37,758 bases of DNA, taken from an uncultured Bacillaceae bacterium (lineage in GTDB: Bacteria; Bacillota; Bacilli; Bacillales; Caldibacillaceae). Positions within the stretch are counted from its first letter, which is position 1. The number at the start of each line of letters is the position of its first letter. This document shows, in pieces, positions 8,100-16,179 of the stretch. The translations under genes and the position numbers were made by a program. Below the pieces are notes generated by a model. That model ran no database searches, was not told where the DNA came from, and saw only the letters and a program-made list of their open reading frames with translations. The stretch covers positions 1-37,758 of the forward strand of contig CALKAK010000057.1 in the NCBI GenBank assembly GCA_937983015.1. The letters are read 5' to 3'.

Positions 8100-8655
8100 C
8101 CCTTTCCCCCTTTCCATCTACATTTCCATGAACGTTTCGTAGATAAAAGTAGTAATTGAGCTTTTCAACATGGGTTATTAAATAGTTGGCCATAATACCG
8201 GTAGCTACTCCGGCTAAAATCCCGATAAACGAAAGAATCGGTAGATAGAGAAAAACGGTCCATGTTTTTGCGATCCAGCTCGCAACGGTTAATTGTCCGA
8301 TATTATGGAAAATCGCTCCAGTTACACTAACACCGATCAGGCTGACATGGTTTTGACCCAATTTTTTAACAGCCAGCATACTGAGAAAACTAAAGATCGC
8401 TCCCATCGCGCTATACATGAACGTGGAAATGGTTCCCCCAAAAAAAGTACTCAAAAGCAAGCGGAGGATCACAACCTTTAACGTGTCAATTTCTGGTAAG
8501 GTGTACAAAGCCATCAAAGTAATGATGTTCGCCAAACCGAGTTTTGCGCCGGGAGCGATCGCAAAAGGAAAGGGAATTGCCCTTTCAAAAAGTCCGATAA
8601 TCACCGCTTGAGCTGATAAAAGCGCGATATAAGCGATTCGCTGATTATTCGTCAT
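8065..8655 (-). CDS. eetB: EetB, ECF S-component-like flavin exporter subunit (Gx transporter family)
   Basis: A 196-residue membrane protein with about six helices. The early FPFAIAPGAKLGLANIITL segment is typical of the Gx transporter / 'heptaprenyl diphosphate synthase component I' family (PF07456), which resembles ECF substrate-binding subunits. In Listeria EetB, with FmnA, is required to export flavin for FmnB. The older HepS-type annotation of this family reflects gene neighbourhood. The ATG at 8655 has AAGGG eight bases upstream; the frame opens two codons earlier at a TTG that lies too close to that site. It sits between eetA and dmkB as in Listeria. Confidence 0.85.
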   Translation of the reverse strand: MTNNQRIAYIALLSAQAVIIGLFERAIPFPFAIAPGAKLGLANIITLMALYTLPEIDTLKVVILRLLLSTFFGGTISTFMYSAMGAIFSFLSMLAVKKLGQNHVSLIGVSVTGAIFHNIGQLTVASWIAKTWTVFLYLPILSFIGILAGVATGIMANYLITHVEKLNYYFYLRNVHGNVDGKGERDETSSNMGRLS

Positions 8656-8707
8656 GGCCAATTCCCTTCTTTTAAAAAATCGTATTCCAAAAATACATTT
8701 TTCTTTT

Positions 8708-9124
8708 TTAAGAGCTGATTATGAGATCGTCATGATCCATATTTTTGGCGATTATTTCGATCACAAATTTGTGCGGTAAACAAATGATCGTTTCCCCTGG
8801 ACGTGAAATCTCACCTTGTTTCACATCGATTTGATCCGGACAATTCGCGTGAATCACTCGTATTTTATCTTGCTTGACTTCCACCCGATTTATTCCGCCA
8901 TTATCGCTATGAATATCGAACACTTGTGTTCCTTCATTTTTGGATAAATTAATGGTTTTTACTTCTTGATTATCGACGGTGATCACGGCATATAAGTCCG
9001 CATCTTGTTCCATCGCTTTTGTTTGTTGATGACTGAACAAAACCATCGGGACAAAAGAAAGGAAAACCAGTACAAGAATGATTATTCCATCGAGTGGCTT
9101 GAGAATCTTAAGATAGGATTTCAT
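8708..9124 (-). CDS. eetA: EetA, NusG-domain-II extracytoplasmic protein
   Basis: A 138-residue protein with a single N-terminal membrane anchor (about 13-33, LDGIIILVLVFLSFVPMVLF) and an extracellular NusG_II domain (PF07009). The domain carries HANCPDQIDVKQGEISRPGETIICLPHKFVIEI-type sequence, with GEISRPGETIICLP as the clearest signature. In the Listeria locus EetA is an essential membrane component between Ndh2 and the surface acceptor; its exact chemistry is unclear. The start is ATG at 9124, with GAGGG seven bases upstream and 19 nt after the ndh2 stop. In many homologues CPD is followed by a second Cys (CPDKIC); here that position is Asp. Confidence 0.85.
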   Translation of the reverse strand: MKSYLKILKPLDGIIILVLVFLSFVPMVLFSHQQTKAMEQDADLYAVITVDNQEVKTINLSKNEGTQVFDIHSDNGGINRVEVKQDKIRVIHANCPDQIDVKQGEISRPGETIICLPHKFVIEIIAKNMDHDDLIISS

Positions 9125-9143
9125 CTGCGATCCCTCGTTAAAT

Positions 9144-11048
9144 TCATGATCGAGCATCCTGTATATGAATCGATCGGTCTTCGCCATACCAGAACTTGCC
9201 TAATTTTTCTGCAAGGAAAGGCATGACCCAATAATCGAGACCGAATCCTCGACCTGCACCGTTCATTAAAGCAATGGATGCTGGTAGCGCCCAGAATTTA
9301 TCCCAGCCGAGCATAGCGGATAAGATAAAGACGCCAAGAAATGCCGTGCTTCCTGCACTGGCAAGCCATGTGAATAAACCGAACAAAATGGCTAATCCGA
9401 GTGCCAGTTCGATAAAGACGACCATCTTTTGCATAAAAATAGCCATTTCCGGGGTCGGTAACATCAATTGCATCAGCCATTCGAACCAGCCTGGCATTTT
9501 ACTTAAGATAGGTTCAGCCCATTGTGTCGCATCAGCAGCCTGGCTGGCCGCTGTTGTTGCCGCGGTTGTAGCACCGGATGTTGCCACTTGTAACCATTCA
9601 AAAGGCATTTTCACCGTTTCGTCAACGAGCCAGGAGTCTTCACCCAATCCTTTAAACAAGAGACCGATATTTTTTAAGCTCGATGTTGCTTCATCCCAGA
9701 CTGAAGCACCCCATAATTTCGACCCGGCTTCGTCAATCCAGAACAAACCAAGCCAGATACGTAACGGAAAACTCCATAAAACATTACCATAACGTGTTGT
9801 CAAATCACGGAAGATATTCCGTTTGTCTTTTGTTTCGAAAAATTCATGTCTGATGTATTGCACCATGTAATAGGCACTGCGTAAACCAAAGAAATAATAT
9901 AAGTTCACGAGGTGTTTCATTAAATTAGCGAAGAATCCGCTCAAACGAATGCCCATCAAATTGGCGACACCATAACGAGCACCGATGGAACACATGAAAC
10001 CATGGTATTTCCCTTCGTAAGCGACTTTCTCACCACCGCGAATATCCGCAATAATATTTTTTGCCGCAGTAGCCGCGGTTTGCTCGGCAGCTTCAACGAT
10101 TTGCGGTGTTGGTTTACCTTCTTCCTCTTCATAGTAGGCAAGGTCACCGACGACATAGACATGCTCCATGCCCTCTGCTTGCATATATTTATTTACTTTA
10201 ATCCGACCCATGCGGGCTTTTTCGAGACCGTATTCATCTGTATCGGAGTTGGCCTTGATTCCTGCCGTCCAGATCAATGTATGAGTCGGTAACTCTTCTC
10301 CTGATTTAAGAACGACCCGATCTGCTTTCACTTCGACAATCGGAGAATTCTTCAAGATCTTCACGCCGTTTTTGACGAGATATTTTTCCGCTTTGGCCGC
10401 ATCTTTCTCATCAAAAAAATTTAAAATAGTCGGTGCCGCTTCAACCAGGTAAAGGGTTATTTCTTCCGGTTTAATCCGATTATCTTTAGCCAACCGCTCC
10501 TTCCATTCGATCAATTCACCGACCATTTCTACACCGGTGAAACCGGATCCGCAAACGACAAATGTAAGCATCGCTTTGCGCAGGGCTTCATCGCGAACCG
10601 TCGCTGCTTTAGCTACCGTTTTTTCGATATGCTCACGCAAGCGCACCGCGTCTTCGAGAGACCAAAGTGTAAAACCGTGCTCTTTCACACCAGGGATTCC
10701 GTAATCGTTCGGTTCACTCCCCATTCCTAATACTAAATAATCATAAGGGAAAGAACCGTGCTCTGTTTCCACTATTTTTTTATCGGTATCTACATGCGTC
10801 ACACGATCGGTTACGAGATTCACATTTTTAAGACGGCAAAACAATTTTTGTAGATCTAATTTAACCGCTTCAGGGCCAACACGATTAGCCGCCACTTCGT
10901 GCAATTCCGTTAACATCGTATGATAAGGATTGCGATCGATTAAAGTTATCTTGACAGACGGATCTTTTTTAAATTTTTTCGCCAGTTTCTTCGCTGCATG
11001 AACACCGGCATAACCAGCTCCGACAATGACAATATTTTTACCAGACAT
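9144..11048 (-). CDS. ndh2: EET-type NADH dehydrogenase II with C-terminal membrane domain
   Basis: A 634-residue fusion. Residues 1-400 are a type II NADH dehydrogenase with an FAD-binding GAGYAGVHAAKKL near the N-terminus, an NADH-binding VCGSGFTGVEMVGEL, TLIWTAGIKA, and VYVVGDLAYY for the FAD ribityl site. The remaining 200 or so residues form a DoxX-like membrane domain with several helices and an Ala/Thr-rich linker around 505-525. Ordinary Ndh is about 400 aa; this extended form is the hallmark of the EET enzyme (Listeria Ndh2, about 626 aa). It would reduce demethylmenaquinone with NADH. The start is ATG at 11048 after GAAAGGGG. It heads the minus-strand arm and is transcribed divergently from pplA. 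Confidence 0.94.
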   Translation of the reverse strand: MSGKNIVIVGAGYAGVHAAKKLAKKFKKDPSVKITLIDRNPYHTMLTELHEVAANRVGPEAVKLDLQKLFCRLKNVNLVTDRVTHVDTDKKIVETEHGSFPYDYLVLGMGSEPNDYGIPGVKEHGFTLWSLEDAVRLREHIEKTVAKAATVRDEALRKAMLTFVVCGSGFTGVEMVGELIEWKERLAKDNRIKPEEITLYLVEAAPTILNFFDEKDAAKAEKYLVKNGVKILKNSPIVEVKADRVVLKSGEELPTHTLIWTAGIKANSDTDEYGLEKARMGRIKVNKYMQAEGMEHVYVVGDLAYYEEEEGKPTPQIVEAAEQTAATAAKNIIADIRGGEKVAYEGKYHGFMCSIGARYGVANLMGIRLSGFFANLMKHLVNLYYFFGLRSAYYMVQYIRHEFFETKDKRNIFRDLTTRYGNVLWSFPLRIWLGLFWIDEAGSKLWGASVWDEATSSLKNIGLLFKGLGEDSWLVDETVKMPFEWLQVATSGATTAATTAASQAADATQWAEPILSKMPGWFEWLMQLMLPTPEMAIFMQKMVVFIELALGLAILFGLFTWLASAGSTAFLGVFILSAMLGWDKFWALPASIALMNGAGRGFGLDYWVMPFLAEKLGKFWYGEDRSIHIQDARS

Positions 11049-11080
11049 ACCTAAAACCCCTTTCTAACGGTTGACATTTT

Positions 11081-11124
11081 TGTGATTTATTTCACAATAG
11101 ATAATATTTGTGATGTGTTTAACA
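11081..11124. promoter_or_regulatory. Crp/Fnr-type operator pair, ndh2 side
   Basis: TGTGATTTATTTCACA at 11081-11096 is a perfect TGTGA-N6-TCACA palindrome, extended one base on each side (TTGTGA/TCACAA). A weaker copy, TGTGA-N6-TAACA, follows at 11109-11124. The spacing fits Crp/Fnr-family sites and not Rex, which needs eight bases between the GTGA halves. The perfect site lies 33-48 nt upstream of the ndh2 start. Confidence 0.65.
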
Positions 11125-11258
11125 ATCATTACACGTCTATTTTACAACGAATCTAAAAAAATATCTACAGTTTTTAAATGGTTTTTACAGTGCAAACCTT
11201 AGAAACTTCATTTCTAGTGTAATCCGATTATTCGGCAAGAAAAATTTTAAGTTTCCCC

Positions 11259-11287
11259 TAGACACAACGTGGATATAGTGGTAATAT
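11259..11287 (+). promoter_or_regulatory. Candidate sigma-A promoter for pplA
   Basis: TAGACA (11259-11264) and TAATAT (11282-11287) are separated by 17 bases. The predicted start of transcription near 11294 places the operator at 11305-11331 immediately downstream. Confidence 0.5.
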
Positions 11288-11304
11288 TATTTATGCAAAA
11301 TAGT

Positions 11305-11331
11305 TGTGAATAAAATCACATATATATGTGA
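11305..11331. promoter_or_regulatory. Composite Crp/Fnr-type operator, pplA side
   Basis: TGTGA (11305-11309), TCACA (11316-11320) and TGTGA (11327-11331) are each separated by exactly six bases. The first pair makes a perfect TGTGA-N6-TCACA site. The second pair makes the 16-bp palindrome TCACATATATATGTGA. The half-sites repeat every 11 bp, so they lie on one helical face. The position just after the predicted -10 suggests repression of pplA unless another promoter is used. Confidence 0.65.
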
Positions 11332-11375
11332 AGTTATGAACAGATTTTAAAAATAATTTTTAGAAAGGATAGGTT

Positions 11376-12299
11376 ATGATGAAATTCAAGCATTTGGCAC
11401 TCATTTCAATGCTGATCTTAAGTTTATTTTTAGCGGCTTGTGGCGGCGGTGATGATGATGCAAAGAGCGATCAATCAAACGATGCTGGAAAAACAGAGCA
11501 AACCGCTGAAGAAGATAAAACAGAAGGAGAGAAAACATTAGTTGCTGGAGCGCCATTGCAAGATGGTACGTATTCTTTAAAAGAAGTAGAACTCGATGAT
11601 CATGGCTGGCGGGTCGAAATGACGATTACGGTTAAAGATGGAAAAATCGTCGAATCGAATTTCGATTACGTCAACGCTGATGGTCAATTAAAATCTGCAG
11701 ATGAAGGCTATCAACAAGCGATGGCCGATAAAGTAGGAGTTGGTCCAGCTGATTTCATCCCGCAATTAAACGAAGCGCTTGTTGAAACGCAAAACCCTGT
11801 GGATGTTGAAGTGGTTACCGGTGCTACCCATTCCTGGGAAAAGTTCCGTGCCTATGCACAAATGTTAGTACAAGCCGCACAAAAGGGTGACACAACGACC
11901 ATCGAAATTGATCCGAGCGCACCTTTACATGATGGTGAGTATTCCTTAAAAGAATTAAATCCAGATGCCCGAGGCTGGAGTACTTTTATCAACATGACCG
12001 TCGAAGGTGGTAAAATCACCGCCGTCGATTGGAACTATGTCAATGGTGATGGTACCTTGAAATCTGAAGATGAAGGTTATCAACAAGCCATGTCTGAAAA
12101 AATGGGAGTGGGTCCGAAAGAATATATACCGCAATTAGCGAATTCATTGATTGAAAAACAAAATGCGGATGAAGTAGAAGTGGTTACCGGTGCTACCAGT
12201 TCATCTTACAATTTTAAAATGTACGCTGTACAATTAATTCACGCCGCCCAAAAAGGTGATACTACACCGATCGAAGTTGACAACCTTGTATTTGAATAA
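11376..12299 (+). CDS. pplA: PplA, surface flavoprotein lipoprotein with two FMN-binding domains
   Basis: The terminal electron carrier of flavin-based EET. A lipoprotein signal ends LFLAAC (Cys22) and is followed by a Gly/Asp-rich, acidic linker (about 23-58). Two tandem FMN_bind domains follow (about 59-177 and 181-302), which are clear duplicates: both contain DEGYQQAM, VGVGP/MGVGP and AAQKGDTT. Each has the flavinylation motif VTGAT, with the modified threonines predicted at Thr151 and Thr274. FmnB, encoded next, would attach FMN there. The ATG at 11376 follows AAAGGATAGG. A strong terminator separates it from fmnB, so it can be made in excess. Confidence 0.93.
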   Translation: MMKFKHLALISMLILSLFLAACGGGDDDAKSDQSNDAGKTEQTAEEDKTEGEKTLVAGAPLQDGTYSLKEVELDDHGWRVEMTITVKDGKIVESNFDYVNADGQLKSADEGYQQAMADKVGVGPADFIPQLNEALVETQNPVDVEVVTGATHSWEKFRAYAQMLVQAAQKGDTTTIEIDPSAPLHDGEYSLKELNPDARGWSTFINMTVEGGKITAVDWNYVNGDGTLKSEDEGYQQAMSEKMGVGPKEYIPQLANSLIEKQNADEVEVVTGATSSSYNFKMYAVQLIHAAQKGDTTPIEVDNLVFE

Positions 12300-12324
12300 A
12301 ATATCTTAACGTTCGCTCAATTAA

Positions 12325-12356
12325 AGACTTTAGAGTACCACTCTAAAGTCTTTTTC
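12325..12356 (+). terminator. Terminator between pplA and fmnB
   Basis: AGACTTTAGAG (12325-12335) pairs perfectly with CTCTAAAGTCT (12341-12351) around TACCA, followed by TTTTTCTT. The next gene, on the same strand, starts about 100 nt further on, so the hairpin probably sets partial read-through, or fmnB has its own promoter. Confidence 0.92.
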
Positions 12357-12457
12357 TTATCAGTGAACTTTTACTATGCTAATCTTGCAACAATTTTTCG
12401 AGGCGGTTAACACCACGAGCAAACCTTAAATGGAATCCATATGTGGAGGATGGAAAG

Positions 12458-13510
12458 ATGAAAAAATTGACGTTCATTTTATTTATATTCCTCGTAATGT
12501 TTTCTGCCGGTTGTAAGAAAACAGAGCAGGAACAAACACAACCGATGAGTCGAACTGAATTTTTGATGGGAACGGTTGTGACCATAAAAGTTTTTGACGG
12601 AGACATGGAGAAAGCTTTAGATGATGTTTTTCAACGCCTCGAAGAGTTAAGCGCACAAATCACCGTTAATGATGATCAGGCCGAGTCACTGATTATCGCG
12701 ATCAATAAAAATGCCGGCATCGAGCCGGTTGAAGTACCAGCAGAAATCTTTGCATTACTAAAAACCGCAAAAGAATACTCAGAACTATCTGATGGATCTT
12801 TTGATGTCACAATCGGACCTTTGACGAGTTTATGGCGAATCGGTTTCCCCGATGCGAGGAAACCCGCTCAAGAAGAAATCGAAGAAGTACTACCACTGAT
12901 CGATTATAAGCACTTGATTCTTGATGAAACCACGCATACCGCTTACTTAGAACAGGCAGGTATGAAAATCGATCTAGGCGCCATCGCCAAAGGTTTTATG
13001 ACTGATGTGGTTGTGGAACTATTGCAAAACCACGATGTGACATCCGCCATTATTGATCTAGGCGGTAATATCTTCGTAATGGGAACAAACCCATCCGGTG
13101 AAGACTGGTCCGTTGGCGTGCAAGATCCCTTCTCCACTCGTGGTTCGATTATCGGTAAATTAAATGCTGCTGATAAGTCCGTCGTAACATCCGGAATTTA
13201 TGAACGTTATCTTGAAGTCGATGGAGAAACATTTCATCATCTGCTAAATCCGCAAGATGGCTATCCCTTTGATAACGGGCTCGCCGGTGTTTCGGTCATC
13301 ACCGATCATTCAATTGATGGGGACGCTCTATCGACCATTCTTTTTGCAAAAGGTGTTGATGAAGGATTCCGATTCGCAGAAGAGCTGGACGGAGTCGAAG
13401 CCATTTTTATTACAAAAGAACGGGAAGTTTATCTCACATCCGGTTTAGTAGGTAATTTCGAATTAACGGCTGATGATTATCAATTGGTGGACCATCATTC
13501 ATCGCACTAA
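12458..13510 (+). CDS. fmnB: FmnB, ApbE-type FAD:protein FMN transferase (lipoprotein)
   Basis: A 350-residue extracytoplasmic flavin transferase that moves FMN from FAD to threonine of PplA. The signal ends MFSAGC (Cys19), making it a lipoprotein. ApbE motifs in order: MGTVVTIKV, DGSFDVTIGPLTSLWRIG, IDLGAIAKGFMTD, SAIIDLGGNIFVMG, VVTSGIYERY and HHLLNPQDGYP, then a metal-site region around DHSIDGDALST. The ATG at 12458 has GGAGG at 12445-12449; the in-frame GTG at 12443 overlaps that site. It lies between pplA, its substrate, and dmkA, the order known from Listeria. Confidence 0.94.
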   Translation: MKKLTFILFIFLVMFSAGCKKTEQEQTQPMSRTEFLMGTVVTIKVFDGDMEKALDDVFQRLEELSAQITVNDDQAESLIIAINKNAGIEPVEVPAEIFALLKTAKEYSELSDGSFDVTIGPLTSLWRIGFPDARKPAQEEIEEVLPLIDYKHLILDETTHTAYLEQAGMKIDLGAIAKGFMTDVVVELLQNHDVTSAIIDLGGNIFVMGTNPSGEDWSVGVQDPFSTRGSIIGKLNAADKSVVTSGIYERYLEVDGETFHHLLNPQDGYPFDNGLAGVSVITDHSIDGDALSTILFAKGVDEGFRFAEELDGVEAIFITKEREVYLTSGLVGNFELTADDYQLVDHHSSH

Positions 13511-13567
13511 GCTTACCATCCTTCAACCCCGATAAATTTCAAGTGTTTATATCGCAGGTGATTATCG

Positions 13568-14506
13568 ATGCCTTTAGCAACATTTCTCAAACTGGTGGAA
13601 ATTAAAACGAAATTATGCAGTTTATTGCCTTTTTTCATCGGTATTTTATTCGCATACTATCAATATGGTAAACTCAATATTCAAAATACTCTCATTTTCT
13701 TTTTCGCCATGATCATTTTTGATATGACCACCACCGCCATCAACAATTATATGGACTACAAAAAAGCGAAAAGTGAAACGTACCGGCGCGAGGAGAATAT
13801 CATCGGACAGAAAAACATTCCTGAACGGATCGTTGTCACGATCATCTTGACCATGCTTACCCTCGCCTCAATTTTAGGGATCATCCTTGTATTGCGGACG
13901 AATTTAATATTATTATTGATTGGTATGGTATGCTTCGGAATCGGTATTTTTTACACTTTCGGTCCCATACCTTTTTCCCGTATGCCTCTCGGTGAAATTC
14001 TATCTGGATTAACGATGGGATTTGGAATCGTTTTTTTGGCGGTTTACGTGAATGGATTCGATCGGGGAATTGTTTCCCTCACCTGGCAAAGTCGCTATAT
14101 CGCAATCGAGATGGATCTAATCGCATTGTTCGAAATCCTTTTAATTTCTCTGCCATGCATTTTTACAATCGCAAACGTGATGCTCGCTAATAATATTTGT
14201 GATTTAGAATACGATATTAAAAACCAAAGGTTCACATTACCCTACTATCTCGGTAAGCGACGTGCGATCCTTTTATTCAATATATTGTATATCGCATCCT
14301 TTGCCGCTATCATCGTGGCCGTGTTTTTCAATTTATTTCCGAAAATCATGCTATTATCTTTATTAATCTCCATTCCCGTATATAAACACATGACGATTTT
14401 TAACAACGAACAGACCAAAACGAAAACCTTTGACGTTTCCGTGAAAAATCTCGTTCTGATAGATGGTACGATCGTATCCATGCTGCTTCTAGCAATTATT
14501 CTTTAG
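13568..14506 (+). CDS. dmkA: DmkA, UbiA-family demethylmenaquinone prenyltransferase
   Basis: A 312-residue UbiA-superfamily membrane prenyltransferase with about eight to nine helices. The two Asp-rich motifs are visible: NNYMDYKKAKSE (about 58-69) and NNICDLEYDIKN. It would join the DmkB-made prenyl chain to dihydroxynaphthoate, giving a demethylmenaquinone reserved for EET. A housekeeping MenA role is the alternative; position inside the locus argues for DmkA. The ATG at 13568 has CAGGTGA upstream. Its stop codon overlaps the ribosome binding site of the next gene, TAGGAGG at 14504-14510. Confidence 0.88.
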   Translation: MPLATFLKLVEIKTKLCSLLPFFIGILFAYYQYGKLNIQNTLIFFFAMIIFDMTTTAINNYMDYKKAKSETYRREENIIGQKNIPERIVVTIILTMLTLASILGIILVLRTNLILLLIGMVCFGIGIFYTFGPIPFSRMPLGEILSGLTMGFGIVFLAVYVNGFDRGIVSLTWQSRYIAIEMDLIALFEILLISLPCIFTIANVMLANNICDLEYDIKNQRFTLPYYLGKRRAILLFNILYIASFAAIIVAVFFNLFPKIMLLSLLISIPVYKHMTIFNNEQTKTKTFDVSVKNLVLIDGTIVSMLLLAIIL

Positions 14507-14518
14507 GAGGAAAAAGGG

Positions 14519-15406
14519 TTGGAACAACCGGCCATCACAGTCGAAAATCTTTCCTTTCGTTATGATAAACGCTCAAGACAAGAGATTTTATCGGGAATTA
14601 CTTTCACCGTGAAAAAAGGAGAATGGGTCGCCATCGTCGGACCGAATGGTTCTGGCAAATCCACACTGGCTAATTTATTATGCGGCCTTCTTTATCCCGA
14701 TGAGGGAACGATCCGCATCAATGGGATCACTCTCACCGAAGAAACCGTTTGGGAGATTCGGAAAAATATCGGTGTCGTTTTCCAGAATCCCGATCATCAA
14801 TTTATCGGCACAACCGTTCAAGATGATGTGGCTTTCGGTTTAGAAAACTTGAATATCCCGTACCATGAAATGAAAAACCGTGTGGAGCAGGCGTTGCGAG
14901 TAGTAGGCATGTGGGAATTTCGCGACAAAGATCCTTCCCATCTTTCCGGAGGTCAAAAAAGAAGAGTCTCGCTCGCTGGTATTTTGGCCCTGGAACCAGA
15001 TATCATTATTTTTGATGAGGCCTTCACAATGCTAGATCCGAAAAGCCGTCGTGACCTATTCTCTTTTTTAAAAACCATGCGCCAGTCACGCGAACTCACC
15101 ATGGTATCCATCACCCATGATATGGAAGAGGCTGCCCTTGCCGATCGAATTATCGAATTAACCAAAGGGAGGATCACCCGGATAGGCTCACCACAAGATA
15201 TTTTCACCCAGACAACGGAACTTGCCGCACCATTTAGCGAGCGACTCCGGCGCTTGTTGATTAAAAAAGGAAGAAAACTCCCGGAACAATATATGACAGA
15301 AACGGATTTGGTCGAATGGCTATGCAAATCGAATGGGTTAGCGCAAGCTGCGATTATAAAATCTTCCCGCTCCGCTCATCTAGAGTTTTATATGATATCA
15401 ACTTAA
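14519..15406 (+). CDS. ecfA1: ECF-type ABC transporter ATPase (EcfA1-like) inside the EET locus
   Basis: An energy-coupling factor ATPase (295 aa). Walker A is GPNGSGKST (41-49), the Q-loop region VVFQNPDHQFIGTTVQDDVAFG is typical of EcfA, the signature is HLSGGQKRR, Walker B is IIIFDEAF, and the switch His is in SITHDM. It starts at TTG 14519, eight bases after TAGGAGG. It lies between dmkA and fmnA, where the Listeria locus has no ATPase, which suggests a dedicated motor for flavin export by EetB/FmnA. The last 30 or so codons read through the start of the next ATPase gene. That tail (SNGLAQAAIIKSSRSAHLEF) is not recognisable EcfA sequence and may be a lost stop. Confidence 0.9.
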   Translation: MEQPAITVENLSFRYDKRSRQEILSGITFTVKKGEWVAIVGPNGSGKSTLANLLCGLLYPDEGTIRINGITLTEETVWEIRKNIGVVFQNPDHQFIGTTVQDDVAFGLENLNIPYHEMKNRVEQALRVVGMWEFRDKDPSHLSGGQKRRVSLAGILALEPDIIIFDEAFTMLDPKSRRDLFSFLKTMRQSRELTMVSITHDMEEAALADRIIELTKGRITRIGSPQDIFTQTTELAAPFSERLRRLLIKKGRKLPEQYMTETDLVEWLCKSNGLAQAAIIKSSRSAHLEFYMIST

Positions 15407-16179
15407 CCATCCCCCCCTCCTCTTTCGTCGCCATTGTCGGCGAAACCGGAGCCGGAAAATCGAGTTTATTAAAAACGATGAACGGTTTATTAATCCCCAA
15501 TAAAGGATGGGTGAACATTTCTGATATCCAGCTCCAGCCAAACACTGATAAGAGGCTATTAAAACAGGTAAGGAAAAAAATAGGGATGGTTTTGCAATTT
15601 CCCGAATCCCAGCTATTTGCTGAAACCGTGGAAAAAGACATATGTTTTGGCCCACTCAATTACGGAGTTGCAGAAGAGGAAGCTAAAATACTAGCCAGAG
15701 AGTCTTTGCGGCTAGTGGGCTTACCCCTTGATCTTTTGCCTAAATCCCCTTTCGCACTTTCAGGGGGACAAAAAAGACGGGTAGCGATAGCGGGTATTCT
15801 AGCATTAAAGCCAGAAATACTCGTCCTGGATGAACCGGGGGTAGGCCTGGATCCAGAAGGAAAACAAGAGATTTTCCGGCTATTAACGAAACTGCATCAA
15901 GGGACGGGAATTTCGATTATTTTCGTAACCCATGACATGAATGAAGTGGCACGCTATGCAAAAGATGTGATCGTTATGAAAAAAGGGCAGGTTGTTTATT
16001 ATGGAAACAAACGCGATCTATTCGCCGAACAAGAACGGTTGCTCGATCTCCATCTTGATTTACCTGATGCATTAAGATTTCAACGGTCCTTCGAAAAGAA
16101 AGGCGGCAAGAAATTACCAAAGATTTGCCTTACTGAAGAAGAACTAGCTGACTGTTTAATCGAGGCGGGATATGTATGA
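15322..16179 (+). CDS. ecfA2: ECF-type ABC transporter ATPase (EcfA2-like) inside the EET locus
   Basis: The second ECF ATPase (285 aa), pairing with the preceding one as a heterodimer. Walker A is GETGAGKSS, followed by MVLQFPESQLFAETVEKDICFGPLNYG, the signature ALSGGQKRR, Walker B ILVLDEPGVGLDPEG and FVTHDM. EcfA2 proteins usually begin MxIEF..V, so I prefer ATG at 15322 (MQIEWVSASCDY); ATG at 15316 adds two residues. Neither has a good ribosome site, and the gene starts 85 nt inside ecfA1, so it probably relies on translational coupling. The stop overlaps the fmnA start (ATGA). Confidence 0.9.
   Translation: MQIEWVSASCDYKIFPLRSSRVLYDINLTIPPSSFVAIVGETGAGKSSLLKTMNGLLIPNKGWVNISDIQLQPNTDKRLLKQVRKKIGMVLQFPESQLFAETVEKDICFGPLNYGVAEEEAKILARESLRLVGLPLDLLPKSPFALSGGQKRRVAIAGILALKPEILVLDEPGVGLDPEGKQEIFRLLTKLHQGTGISIIFVTHDMNEVARYAKDVIVMKKGQVVYYGNKRDLFAEQERLLDLHLDLPDALRFQRSFEKKGGKKLPKICLTEEELADCLIEAGYV

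Noticed and set aside
8065..8655. Heptaprenyl diphosphate synthase component I (HepS)
   Set aside because: The multi-helix Gx-transporter sequence is unlike soluble HepS; that name in databases follows from its neighbour dmkB. EetB fits better.
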